Of a stretch of DNA of 10,732 nucleotides, positions 1-7,372 are shown piece by piece (position 1 is the stretch's first letter; each line of letters begins with the position of its first letter). Source of the DNA: Porphyromonadaceae bacterium UBA7042 (GTDB lineage Bacteria; Bacteroidota; Bacteroidia; Bacteroidales; Muribaculaceae); the NCBI GenBank assembly GCA_002494015.1, contig DLAR01000010.1:1-10732 (forward strand). Direction: 5' to 3'. Position numbers and translations under genes: made by a program. The notes beneath the pieces were generated by a model. That model worked only from the letters and a program-made list of their open reading frames with translations. It was not told the DNA's origin and did no database searches.

Positions 1-47
1 TCTTAAATGAAAGAGCCGTGGGCCGATTCAAGAATTTCCCCTAATTA

Positions 48-79
48 TTTGTCTATCCGAAAGATTTTCTATAATTTTG
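48..79 (+). promoter_or_regulatory. Bacteroidales-type promoter for the DUF177-rpmF operon
   Basis: TTTG at 48-51 and TAATTTTG at 72-79 are separated by exactly 20 bp. Together they match the known Bacteroides primary-sigma consensus (-33 TTTG, 19-21 bp, -7 TAnnTTTG) at every defined base. Transcription would be expected to begin near position 83, giving a leader of about 20 nt before the GTG start at 106. The leader has no Shine-Dalgarno sequence, as is usual in this phylum. This is the best promoter match in the window. Confidence 0.8.
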
Positions 80-105
80 CAAAGTTTTTTCAACCAATCT
101 GAATT

Positions 106-708
106 GTGGGAAAGTTTACAGAATACCGTCTCCCGCTGAAAAACCTGTCCGAAGGAACTCATGACTTTGAGTATCACCTTGGAAAACAGTTTTTCACAAA
201 CATGGAGAGTGCTGACATTCATGATGCCGACCTCACTGTCGGCCTGACTGTAACTCATAAGCACGACCTATATGAGTTGGCTTTTCGTGTTACAGGTACT
301 GTCACGCTTATCTGTGACCGTTGCCTTGATGACCTCGTCATGCCTATCGAGGCAACCTACAATGTCACTGTCAAGTATGGCGAAGACTATAACGACGATA
401 ATGACGACCTCTTGATTATTCCCGAGAGTGACAATTATCTCAACGTAGCCTACATGATATTTGACACCGCGTCGCTTGCAATCCCCATCAAGCACGTCCA
501 CCCGCTGGGCAAGTGCAACAGGGCGATGAGCGCAATCCTCCGCAAGCACCGCGCCCGCCGCGATGACGAGGATGCCGAGTTGGAAGAAACCCTCATTGAC
601 GAAATGGAGTCAATGGATACAGCTTCTGACAACGACACAGTCCCGGAGGCCGACACAGCGACCGACCCGCGTTGGGACGAACTTAAAAAATTGACTGAAA
701 ACAAATAA
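106..708 (+). CDS. DUF177 (YceD-family) protein, upstream partner of rpmF
   Basis: This 200-residue protein is assigned to the DUF177/YceD family. Members sit directly upstream of rpmF in many bacteria and are linked to 23S rRNA and large-subunit biogenesis; the exact biochemical role is not settled. The N-terminal strand region with 'FEYHLGKQFF' (21-30), the CDRC pair (70-73), a further cysteine (137) and the closing 'DPRWDELKKL' (187-196) fit the family. Residues about 148-186 form a highly charged, mostly acidic low-complexity linker. The start is GTG: an in-frame TGA lies at 100-102, and the next ATG (codon 33) would remove conserved N-terminal sequence. rpmF follows after 29 AT-rich bases, so the two are presumably one transcript. 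The family call rests on context and motifs together. Confidence 0.9.
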   Translation: MGKFTEYRLPLKNLSEGTHDFEYHLGKQFFTNMESADIHDADLTVGLTVTHKHDLYELAFRVTGTVTLICDRCLDDLVMPIEATYNVTVKYGEDYNDDNDDLLIIPESDNYLNVAYMIFDTASLAIPIKHVHPLGKCNRAMSAILRKHRARRDDEDAELEETLIDEMESMDTASDNDTVPEADTATDPRWDELKKLTENK

Positions 709-737
709 AAATAATAATAGTAAAATAATATAGAACA

Positions 738-923
738 ATGGCACATCCTAAACGCAAACAATCAAAGACCCGCACAGCCAAGCGTCGTACTCATGACAAA
801 GCAGTTGCCCCCACTATCGCAGTATGCCCCAACTGCGGCGCATGGCATGTATACCACACCGTATGTGGTGAATGCGGCTACTACCGCGGACGCATCGCTA
901 TCGAGAAATCGGCTGTTGTCTAA
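738..923 (+). CDS. rpmF: 50S ribosomal protein L32 (bL32)
   Basis: This is a 61-residue ribosomal protein of the large subunit, a normal length for bL32. The N-terminus MAHPKRKQSKTRT followed by a basic stretch is the family signature for rRNA contact. Four cysteines form a zinc ribbon as two CxxC pairs (C30/C33 and C43/C46). All four are present, so this is the zinc-binding form and not the cysteine-free paralogue that some bacteria keep for zinc starvation. It lies between the DUF177 gene and fabH, the classic arrangement joining ribosome and fatty-acid genes. ATG at 738 is the only sensible start. No Shine-Dalgarno sequence is seen; the upstream bases are A/T only for about 15 nt. Confidence 0.98.
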   Translation: MAHPKRKQSKTRTAKRRTHDKAVAPTIAVCPNCGAWHVYHTVCGECGYYRGRIAIEKSAVV

Positions 924-960
924 CCAACAATTCCCGACCGAGTCTCTGATTATTCAGAAA

Positions 961-996
961 AAAACGTGGAGAAAAGATTCTTTTCTCCATCGTTTT
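961..996 (+). terminator. Hairpin between rpmF and fabH; terminator or attenuator
   Basis: The arms TGGAGAAAAG (967-976) and CTTTTCTCCA (980-989) pair perfectly over 10 bp around a 3-nt loop. Beyond one bulged T (990), a further 6 bp pair (961-966 AAAACG with 991-996 CGTTTT). The 3' side runs into a T/A-rich stretch. The shape is that of an intrinsic terminator for + strand transcripts 37 nt after the rpmF stop. Because fabH has no clear promoter of its own, partial termination (attenuation) is also possible. Confidence 0.6.
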
Positions 997-1043
997 ATAT
1001 ATTGAAGCGATTTAAACTTTTATTTACCAACCTCCATCCCCCT

Positions 1044-2027
1044 ATGCTCAACGCGAGAATTTCAGGCATAGCATCCTATGCTCCTGACGATATACTCGAC
1101 AACGATATGCTGTCAAAGATGGTCGACACTAATGATGAGTGGATTACCACCCGTGTCGGCATCAAGGAACGCCGCATCCTTAAAGAACCCGGAACCGGTT
1201 CTTCTTTCCTCGGCGTGAAAGCTGTTTCACGGCTGCTCGAATCAACCGGTACCAAACCGGAAGATGTCGACCTGCTCATCTGCGCAACCTCCAATCCCGA
1301 CTACCGCTTCCCCTCTACAGGCTCGGTAATCGCCCATGACCTCGGCCTTAAAAACGCTTACGCCTACGACATTCAGGCCGCATGTGCCGGTTTCCTCGTA
1401 GCGCTTCAGGACGGCTCGGCCTACATCAAGTCAGGTCTTCGCAAAAAAGTCGTTGTTGTCGCAGCCGAAAAAATGTCATCGATGGTCAACTATAACGACC
1501 GTGCCACATGCCCTCTTTTTGGCGACGGCGCCGGCGCAATGCTTTTGGAGCCCACCGAAGAAAATGTAGGCGTAATCGACGGAGTTTTCCATGTTGACGG
1601 CGAAGGAAAAGAGCATCTGTGGATGCCTGCGGGAGGCTCGGTGCTACCCGCGTCCCACGAAACTGTCGATGCCGGTCAGCATTTCGTAATTCAAGACGGA
1701 CGCAACGTTTATAAGAACGCTGTCACCGACATGCTTGAATCATCACTCGAAGTCGCAGCCCGCAACAACCTCTCGATAGAAGACATCGACTGGATGGTAC
1801 CCCATCAGGCCAACCTCCGCATCATCGAAGCCGTGTCTTCGCGCGCCGGTATCGCACCTGAAAAGGTTCTTGTCAACATCGAGCACTACGGCAACACATC
1901 GGCTGCCTCAATCCCCCTCTGCCTTGACGAGTACAAGGACCGCCTCCACAAAGGCGACAAGATTATCCTGACCGCTTTCGGAGCCGGATTCACTTGGGGT
2001 GCCATGTACATCATCTGGGACCTTTAA
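1044..2027 (+). CDS. fabH: 3-oxoacyl-[acyl-carrier-protein] synthase III (KAS III)
   Basis: FabH starts type II fatty-acid synthesis in the cytoplasm by condensing an acyl-CoA primer (acetyl-CoA or branched) with malonyl-ACP. The protein is 327 residues, a normal length. The Cys-His-Asn triad is complete: C114 in 'QAACAGF', H254 in 'VPHQAN' and N284 in 'HYGNTSAAS'. The N-terminal 'DTNDEWITTRVGIKERR' and C-terminal 'FGAGFTWGA' are family signatures. I chose the ATG at 1044, which begins 'MLNARISGIASYAP' as in homologues. The frame is open further upstream to a GTG at 966, but those 26 codons run through the hairpin and resemble no FabH sequence. It sits between rpmF and era. Primer preference cannot be read from the sequence by eye. 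Confidence 0.97.
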   Translation: MLNARISGIASYAPDDILDNDMLSKMVDTNDEWITTRVGIKERRILKEPGTGSSFLGVKAVSRLLESTGTKPEDVDLLICATSNPDYRFPSTGSVIAHDLGLKNAYAYDIQAACAGFLVALQDGSAYIKSGLRKKVVVVAAEKMSSMVNYNDRATCPLFGDGAGAMLLEPTEENVGVIDGVFHVDGEGKEHLWMPAGGSVLPASHETVDAGQHFVIQDGRNVYKNAVTDMLESSLEVAARNNLSIEDIDWMVPHQANLRIIEAVSSRAGIAPEKVLVNIEHYGNTSAASIPLCLDEYKDRLHKGDKIILTAFGAGFTWGAMYIIWDL

Positions 2028-2050
2028 AAAACCTTCAGGTAAAAAAACAT

Positions 2051-2084
2051 GCAAAGATAGCATCTATTCAGGTGCTATCTTTGT
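2051..2084. terminator. Two-way terminator-like hairpin between fabH and era
   Basis: CAAAGATAGCA (2052-2062) pairs perfectly with TGCTATCTTTG (2073-2083). The stem can extend inwards by a T-G wobble (2063/2072) and a C-G pair (2064/2071), leaving a 6-nt loop, and outwards by a G-T wobble (2051/2084). An A-run lies just before it (from about 2041) and T-rich sequence after it, so it could stop transcription from either side. It begins 24 nt past the fabH stop. Confidence 0.6.
2076..2083 (+). promoter_or_regulatory. Possible -7 promoter element for era
   Basis: TATCTTTG matches the Bacteroides -7 consensus TAnnTTTG and lies 47 bp before the era ATG. It lies wholly inside the right arm of the hairpin. 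There is no TTTG at the -33 distance (the bases there are CAAA), and matches this short arise by chance several times in a window of this size, so support is weak. Confidence 0.3.
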
Positions 2085-2130
2085 TTATAAGGGAGTAAAT
2101 GGAATTATAATCATCTAAAATATTATAGAC

Positions 2131-3015
2131 ATGGAACATAAAGCCGGTTTTGTCAACATTGTAGGCAACCCCAACGTAGGAAAGTCAACCCTAATGAACG
2201 ATCTCGTCGGGGAACGCATCAGCATAATCACGTCCAAGGCACAGACCACGCGCCACCGCATCATGGGAATCGTAAACACCGAAGATTACCAGATCGTGTT
2301 TTCCGACACCCCCGGCGTACTCGCCCCCAAGTACAAGCTACAGGAAAGCATGCTCAATTTCAGCGAAGGCGCACTCGTCGATGCCGACATCCTCCTCTAC
2401 GTCACCGACGTAGTGGAAGACCCCGAAAAGAATGCCGATTTCCTTGCCAAAGTTGCCAAGGAAAAAGTTCCCGTATTGCTCGTCATCAACAAAATAGACC
2501 TTATAAAAAACCAAGCCGACCTTGAAGCGATTGTCGACCATTGGAAACAGACACTGCCCAATGCCGAGATATTCCCCACATCGGCCAAGGAACATTTCAA
2601 CGTCGACAACCTGATGAACCGCATCATCCAGCTACTCCCCGAGTCAGCTCCCTACTTCGGAAAGGACGCCCTGACCGACAAGCCTGCGCGTTTCTTTGTA
2701 ACCGAGATTATACGCGAAAAAATCCTTCTCGAATATGACAAAGAAGTCCCCTACTCGGTAGAGGCAATCGTCGAGAAATTTGAAGAAAAAGACAATGCTA
2801 TCCACATTATGGCAGTCATATATGTCGAACGCGATTCTCAGAAAGGCATCATCATCGGGCATGGCGGCACGAAAATAAAGCGCGTTGGAACCGAAGCCCG
2901 AAAAGACATCGAGAAATTCTTCGGAAAACGTGTCTATCTCGAACTGTTTGTAAAAGTAGAACCCAACTGGCGCAACCGCGAAAACAAGCTGCGCACATTC
3001 GGCTACATCGAATAA
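2131..3015 (+). CDS. era: GTPase Era, ribosome small-subunit assembly
   Basis: Era is an essential GTPase that binds the 3' end of 16S rRNA and helps 30S subunit maturation. The 294-residue length is typical. The G-domain motifs appear in order: G1 GNPNVGKS (12-19), the G2 region with QTTR (38-41), G3 DTPG (59-62), G4 NKID (120-123) and G5 SAK (151-153). A C-terminal type II KH domain follows, with its RNA-binding loop at 'GIIIGHGGTKIK' (239-250, GHGG at 243-246). The protein ends with the usual 'WRNRENKLRTFGYIE'. No Shine-Dalgarno sequence is visible. It closes the + strand block; the next gene is convergent, so der, which I recall following era in some Bacteroides, is absent here. Confidence 0.98.
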   Translation: MEHKAGFVNIVGNPNVGKSTLMNDLVGERISIITSKAQTTRHRIMGIVNTEDYQIVFSDTPGVLAPKYKLQESMLNFSEGALVDADILLYVTDVVEDPEKNADFLAKVAKEKVPVLLVINKIDLIKNQADLEAIVDHWKQTLPNAEIFPTSAKEHFNVDNLMNRIIQLLPESAPYFGKDALTDKPARFFVTEIIREKILLEYDKEVPYSVEAIVEKFEEKDNAIHIMAVIYVERDSQKGIIIGHGGTKIKRVGTEARKDIEKFFGKRVYLELFVKVEPNWRNRENKLRTFGYIE

Positions 3016-3037
3016 TCCCCCACGATTTAAAAGCAAC

Positions 3038-3071
3038 AAAAACGGCGCGAAGTTTTTTTCGCGCCGTTTTT
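3038..3071. terminator. Strong two-way terminator between era and korB
   Basis: AAAAACGGCGCGAA (3038-3051) is perfectly complementary to TTCGCGCCGTTTTT (3058-3071), giving a 14-bp GC-rich stem with a 6-nt loop. The A-run on one side and T-run on the other make it a good intrinsic terminator for both strands. It lies between the convergent era (stop 23 nt upstream) and korB (stop 27 nt away on the other strand) and would serve both transcripts. Confidence 0.9.
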
Positions 3072-3097
3072 AGAATATGTTTATCAAGCCTCGGACG

Positions 3098-4117
3098 TTA
3101 TACCGTCCAAGTCTCTCCTGAGAGAATCATGTCGCGGAGCGAGCCGAAATTCTTGCGGCCGCACACCTCGGTTATCTGATTCTCGATTTCTTCATTGTAA
3201 ACCGGCGACTCAACATCGCGGATGATACCGATTGCAAGAGGAAACTCGTGGCCGTCCATCATCGCGAGTTGCTGATGCAGGAAATTGCTGCGCGTGTGAG
3301 CGTCATGCACGAGCACATCGTCAATCGTATATCCGTCTTCGCCGAGAGTCACAGCCTTCAGCAGGAATCCGTCCTGAACAAGGCCGCGCTCGTTGTTCTT
3401 GCCAAAGAGCATCTTCTCGCCGTGAACGAGATGGATAGTCCGCTCGGCGCGTGTCTCGCGATCGGTGATGTAATTGTGAATACCGTTATTGAAGATGACA
3501 CAGTTCTGAAGGAACTCCACAACCGACGTGCCACGATGACGGGCGGCGGCAACAAGGACTTCCTGAGAAATGTTAAGCTCAACATCGATGCTGCGGGCAA
3601 AGAAATTGCCACGCGCGCCAAAAACGAGTTCTGCCGGGATGAAAGGTTCCTCGGTTGTTCCGTAGGGTGAAGATTTCGACACAAAACCGCGGTCGCTCGT
3701 CGGAGAATACTGCCCCTTGGTCAGACCATATATCTTATTGTTGAGCAACAGCATGTTGATGTCTACGTTGCGGCGAACGGCATGGATAAAATGGTTGCCG
3801 CCGATAGCGAGACCGTCGCCATCGCCCGAAATCTGCCACACAGTCATGTCAGGACGCGCTACCTTGAAACCGGTCGCTATCGCTGCCGCGCGGCCGTGGA
3901 TGGTGTGGAAACCGTATGTGTTCATGTAGTAAGGCAGGCGCGAGCTGCAACCGATACCCGAGATTACCGCCGTCTTGTGGGGAGGCACCCCGAGAATGGC
4001 CATAGCCTTGTGGAGAGAGTTGAGAATGGCGTGGTCACCGCATCCGGGACACCAGCGCACAGGCTGACTGCTCTTATAATCGCTTGCTTTATATTGCATT
4101 TCGTTTTCCATTGTCAT
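3098..4117 (-). CDS. korB: 2-oxoglutarate:ferredoxin oxidoreductase, beta subunit
   Basis: This is the thiamine-diphosphate and Fe-S subunit of a two-subunit 2-oxoacid:ferredoxin oxidoreductase, which interconverts 2-oxoglutarate plus CoA with succinyl-CoA plus CO2 using ferredoxin. The 339 residues carry 'WCPGCGDH' (22-29), 'GIGCSSR' (54-60), HGR (74-76), the TPP/Mg motif GDGD (98-101) and 'NNKIYGLTKGQ' (126-136). C23, C26, C57 and C206 are spaced like the four [4Fe-4S] ligands I recall for the Sulfolobus tokodaii enzyme. The ATG overlaps the korA stop (ATGA at 4114-4117). GGAGG at 4122-4126 lies 4 nt before it, an unusually good ribosome site for this phylum; Met3 is an alternative start. 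2-oxoglutarate is the likely substrate, but a broader 2-oxoacid range cannot be excluded. Confidence 0.95.
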   Translation of the reverse strand: MTMENEMQYKASDYKSSQPVRWCPGCGDHAILNSLHKAMAILGVPPHKTAVISGIGCSSRLPYYMNTYGFHTIHGRAAAIATGFKVARPDMTVWQISGDGDGLAIGGNHFIHAVRRNVDINMLLLNNKIYGLTKGQYSPTSDRGFVSKSSPYGTTEEPFIPAELVFGARGNFFARSIDVELNISQEVLVAAARHRGTSVVEFLQNCVIFNNGIHNYITDRETRAERTIHLVHGEKMLFGKNNERGLVQDGFLLKAVTLGEDGYTIDDVLVHDAHTRSNFLHQQLAMMDGHEFPLAIGIIRDVESPVYNEEIENQITEVCGRKNFGSLRDMILSGETWTV

Positions 4118-5964
4118 TTTTCCTCCATAATATTAGTTACACGCTCTACTATCTCGCTGACCATGAACGGCTGTCCCTGAATCTTGTTGACACGCTCGAT
4201 TCTGACATCGGGAAAACGTGCCTGAAGATAATCGGCAAACTGTCCCGTGTTCAGCTCGGCGACAATTACGCGCTTGTATCGGCGAAGCACCTCGCCTGTA
4301 TTGGCCGGTAGCGGGTTGATATAACGGAAATGAGTGAAATCGACCTTGAATCCGCCGTTGTTAAGCTCGGTAGCGGCGGTGCGCAGATGGCCGTAGGTTC
4401 CGCCCCATCCGACAAGCAGAGTATCAGCTCCGGGTGTCTCGATAACATCGAGAACGGGAATATCGTCGGCGACACGGGCCACTTTCTCCCGACGTGTCAT
4501 CACCATGCGCTCGTGGTTGACAGGGTCAATAGAGATTGCTCCTGTCTCATAGTCCTTTTCAAGACCGCCGATGCGGTGCGACGCGCCCTCGGTGCCGGGC
4601 AATGCCCAGTAACGCACCTTGCTTTCCTCGTTGCGCTTGTAAGGTCGCCACGAGCCGTCGGTCATTGTTTCGGGAAGCAGAGGCGGGTTTATATCGGGAA
4701 GTTCCTCGGCGGTGGGGACACGCCATGCGCTCGCGCCGTTGCCGATAAAGGCATCGGTCAGCAGGATTACAGGAGTCATGTGTTCCATCGCGATACGCGC
4801 AGCCTCAAATGCCATCGTGAAACAGTCGGTCGGCGATGCAGCTGCAACGACGACTATCGGCGACTCTCCGTTGCGGCCATAAAGAGCCTGCATCAGGTCG
4901 GTCTGCTCGGTCTTTGTCGGCAGGCCGGTCGAAGGACCGCCACGCTGCACGTCAATGATTACAAGCGGCAGCTCGGCGATTACAGCGAGACCGATACCCT
5001 CGCTCTTTAACGCAAGACCGGGACCCGATGTCGAGGTGACGGCAAGGTCTCCTGCAAAGGCAGCTCCGATAGCGGAACATACGCCGGCAATCTCGTCCTC
5101 CATCTGCACGGCCTTTACGCCGAGGTCTTTGCGCTTGGCAAGCTCGTGCAGGATGTCGGTAGCCGGAGTGATAGGATAGCTGCCGAGGAACAAGGGTCGG
5201 CCGCTCTTTTCCGATGCGGCTATGAGGCCCCACGCCGTGGCGGTGTTGCCGTTGATGTCAGTGTACACACCGGGGGTCACGGCCTCGGTTTCGACACGAT
5301 AGGTAGTCACCGAGGCATGTATATTGTTGCCATAGTTGTAACCGGCGTCAAGAACTCGTGCGTTGGCCTCGTAGACGGCCGGTTTTCGGGCAAACTTATT
5401 TTTCAGATGTCGAAGCGCGCTTTCCAACGGGCGGTCAAAGAGCCAGCACACAAGGCCGAGCGCAAAGATGTTGCGGCACTTCATTATGCTTTTCGGGTCA
5501 AGGCCCGAGTCGGCAAGCGCCGCCTTGGTCATTGCGGTGACAGGCACCTCTACGACCTGAGCGTCAAGATTGAGTTCCTTGTAGGGGTCATCAGTGGTAA
5601 AAAGAGCCTTTTTAAGGTCACTTTCCTTAAAGGAGTCGATATCAACGATAACGACACCGCCCGGTTTGAGAAACTTGACATTCTGCTTGAGGGCGGCAGG
5701 ATTCATTGCCAATAGCACGTCACACTCGTCACCGGGAGTGTGTACATCGACACCCACGCTGACCTGAAACCCCGAGACTCCGCTGAGCGAGCCTTGCGGG
5801 GCGCGCACTTCGGCGGGATAATCCGGGAACGTCGACACACGGTTGCCAAGTCCTGCCGAGACATTTGTAAAAATGTTGCCGGCAAGCTGCATTCCGTCAC
5901 CCGAGTCGCCCGAAAAACGCACGACGACTTTGTCGAGAGTCTTTACATTGGTTTTTTCCAACAT
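4114..5964 (-). CDS. korA: 2-oxoglutarate:ferredoxin oxidoreductase, fused gamma-alpha subunit
   Basis: This 616-residue subunit is the partner of KorB. Residues about 10-215 are the gamma domain ('VVVRFSGDSGDGMQLAGN', 13-30, and 'FPDYPAEVRAPQGSLSG', 46-62). Residues about 240-616 are the alpha domain. The alpha part has 'GSYPITPATD' (261-270), E289 in 'QMEDE', 'TSGPGLALKSE' (312-322) and 'RGGPSTGLPTKTEQ' (341-354), the CoA and substrate-side motifs of the family. No ferredoxin-like Cys cluster is present, so electrons leave through the KorB cluster to a separate ferredoxin. The gene starts 37 bp after the dihydroorotase stop with no promoter visible in the gap, and overlaps korB by 4 bp. In an anaerobe it links the TCA branch to reduced ferredoxin. 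Kor versus a related oxoacid oxidoreductase is the main uncertainty. Confidence 0.94.
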   Translation of the reverse strand: MLEKTNVKTLDKVVVRFSGDSGDGMQLAGNIFTNVSAGLGNRVSTFPDYPAEVRAPQGSLSGVSGFQVSVGVDVHTPGDECDVLLAMNPAALKQNVKFLKPGGVVIVDIDSFKESDLKKALFTTDDPYKELNLDAQVVEVPVTAMTKAALADSGLDPKSIMKCRNIFALGLVCWLFDRPLESALRHLKNKFARKPAVYEANARVLDAGYNYGNNIHASVTTYRVETEAVTPGVYTDINGNTATAWGLIAASEKSGRPLFLGSYPITPATDILHELAKRKDLGVKAVQMEDEIAGVCSAIGAAFAGDLAVTSTSGPGLALKSEGIGLAVIAELPLVIIDVQRGGPSTGLPTKTEQTDLMQALYGRNGESPIVVVAAASPTDCFTMAFEAARIAMEHMTPVILLTDAFIGNGASAWRVPTAEELPDINPPLLPETMTDGSWRPYKRNEESKVRYWALPGTEGASHRIGGLEKDYETGAISIDPVNHERMVMTRREKVARVADDIPVLDVIETPGADTLLVGWGGTYGHLRTAATELNNGGFKVDFTHFRYINPLPANTGEVLRRYKRVIVAELNTGQFADYLQARFPDVRIERVNKIQGQPFMVSEIVERVTNIMEEK

Positions 5965-6001
5965 AGCTTTGATTAGTTTATGATAGATTTAAGTTGTATT
6001 G

Positions 6002-7372
6002 TCAGTGATTGAATTTCAACGGCATCGCGGCCTTTGTCGACGTATCGACAAGGTTGCCGCCGCGATAGACAATCTTGCCGTTGACCATCGTCATCTTCAC
6101 GACTGCCGGGAGGTGCCGTCCCGCCATAGGGGTCCAGCCGCAGCGGCTCATGACCTCAGCGTCGGCAACATCATCGCGACATCCGTCAGGGTCGACTATC
6201 ACAAGGTCGGCATAGTACCCTTCTCGCACAAATCCACGACGGTCTATGCCGTAGAGCCTCGCGGGGTTATTGCACATTTTTTCCACAACTTGCTCGGGTG
6301 ACAGAACCCCGTCAGCCGCAAGGGCAAGCATGGCGCGCAACGAGAACTGCACCATCGGCATCCCCGAGGCGGCGGTCAATGCATCACCCTCCTTGTCGGC
6401 AAGAAGATGGGGGGCGTGGTCGGTCGCGATGACATCAATGCGACCGTCGGCGACAGCGAGGCGCAACGCATCCCGGTCGCTCCGCTCCTTGATGGCAGGG
6501 TTGCACTTGATGCGTGCCCCGAGTCGCTCGAAGTCACCACGGTCAAATGTCAGATACTGGGGACAGGTCTCGGCCGTGATGCGTTTTCCCTCAATCGGGC
6601 CGGGAGTGAAAAAGTCAAGTTCATCGGCAGTCGAAATGTGCATTACATGCAGTCGGCTGCCGTGACGCCCGGCCAGTTCGACCGCATGGCGCGTAGCCTC
6701 GACACAAGCCTCGCGGGGCCTTACATCAGGATGACGCATGACGGGAACCGACCCGCCACATTCTTTCATCAACCGTTCTCGAGAGGCCGCAATGACCGAC
6801 TCACTCTCGGCATGGACGGCGATGAGTGCCGGAACCTCGGCAAAAATGCGGTCGAGCGTCGAGTCATTGTCGACAAGCATGTTGCCGGTAGAGGAACCGA
6901 GAAACAGTTTGACACCGGCCACACGGGTATAGTCGGCATCAAGCAATTGGTCGAGATTATCGTTTGTCGCCCCGATAAAAAAGCCATAGTTGGCTACCGA
7001 GACCTCGGCGGCACGGGCCATCTTGGCCTCGACAGCCTCCATCGTGACGGTGGCGGGACGAGTATTGGGCATGTCGATAAACGAGGTGACCCCGCCGGCC
7101 ACGGCTGCCATTGACTCGGTCGCCATATCGGCTTTCTGAACCAGTCCGGGGTCGCGGAAATGCACATGCTCGTCAATCGCGCCGGGAATCAGCATGTTGC
7201 CCCCGGCATCAATCAGCATGGTGTCGGGACAGTCGGTTTCAGCAACCTCCGTCGCTCGCCATTCATCGGCAGTGCCGACTTTGGTTATCACGGCATCTTC
7301 AACGACGACATACCCCTCACGCGAACGACCGTCATCGACAATCAGGGCGTTGTAAATAACAATGCGGCTCAT
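6002..7372 (-). CDS. pyrC: Dihydroorotase, class I type
   Basis: The product is a zinc amidohydrolase that reversibly cyclises N-carbamoyl-L-aspartate to dihydroorotate, the third step of pyrimidine synthesis. The 456-residue length suits the class I family. Metal-site residues are all present: HVH (69-71) in 'DEHVHFRDPG', K155 in 'GVKLFLGS' (the lysine expected to be carboxylated), H187 in 'VHAES', H245 in 'HVMHIS', and D318 in 'ATDHAPH'. R73 and N103 ('MPNT') fit carbamoyl-aspartate binding. It is therefore probably active, unlike the metal-less pseudo-dihydroorotases. The ATG overlaps the glycosyltransferase stop as ATGA (7369-7372), so the two are translationally coupled. Allantoinase or dihydropyrimidinase are relatives, but 'HFRDPG' and 'MPNT' favour dihydroorotase. 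Confidence 0.94.
   Translation of the reverse strand: MSRIVIYNALIVDDGRSREGYVVVEDAVITKVGTADEWRATEVAETDCPDTMLIDAGGNMLIPGAIDEHVHFRDPGLVQKADMATESMAAVAGGVTSFIDMPNTRPATVTMEAVEAKMARAAEVSVANYGFFIGATNDNLDQLLDADYTRVAGVKLFLGSSTGNMLVDNDSTLDRIFAEVPALIAVHAESESVIAASRERLMKECGGSVPVMRHPDVRPREACVEATRHAVELAGRHGSRLHVMHISTADELDFFTPGPIEGKRITAETCPQYLTFDRGDFERLGARIKCNPAIKERSDRDALRLAVADGRIDVIATDHAPHLLADKEGDALTAASGMPMVQFSLRAMLALAADGVLSPEQVVEKMCNNPARLYGIDRRGFVREGYYADLVIVDPDGCRDDVADAEVMSRCGWTPMAGRHLPAVVKMTMVNGKIVYRGGNLVDTSTKAAMPLKFNH

Noticed and set aside
3..44. Possible tail of an upstream + strand gene ending at TAA 42-44
   Set aside because: Thirteen open codons are expected by chance about half the time, and the short translation matches nothing I can name.
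966..1043. An N-terminal extension of FabH by 26 residues from a GTG at 966
   Set aside because: The extension would be encoded by the hairpin and AT-rich spacer, and FabH homologues begin at the ATG at 1044.
3248..7114. Other sizeable + strand frames opposite korB, korA and pyrC (for example 4330-5010, 5146-5715, 6407-7114)
   Set aside because: They are antisense shadows of genes with complete family motifs, and their low-complexity translations lack recognisable domains.
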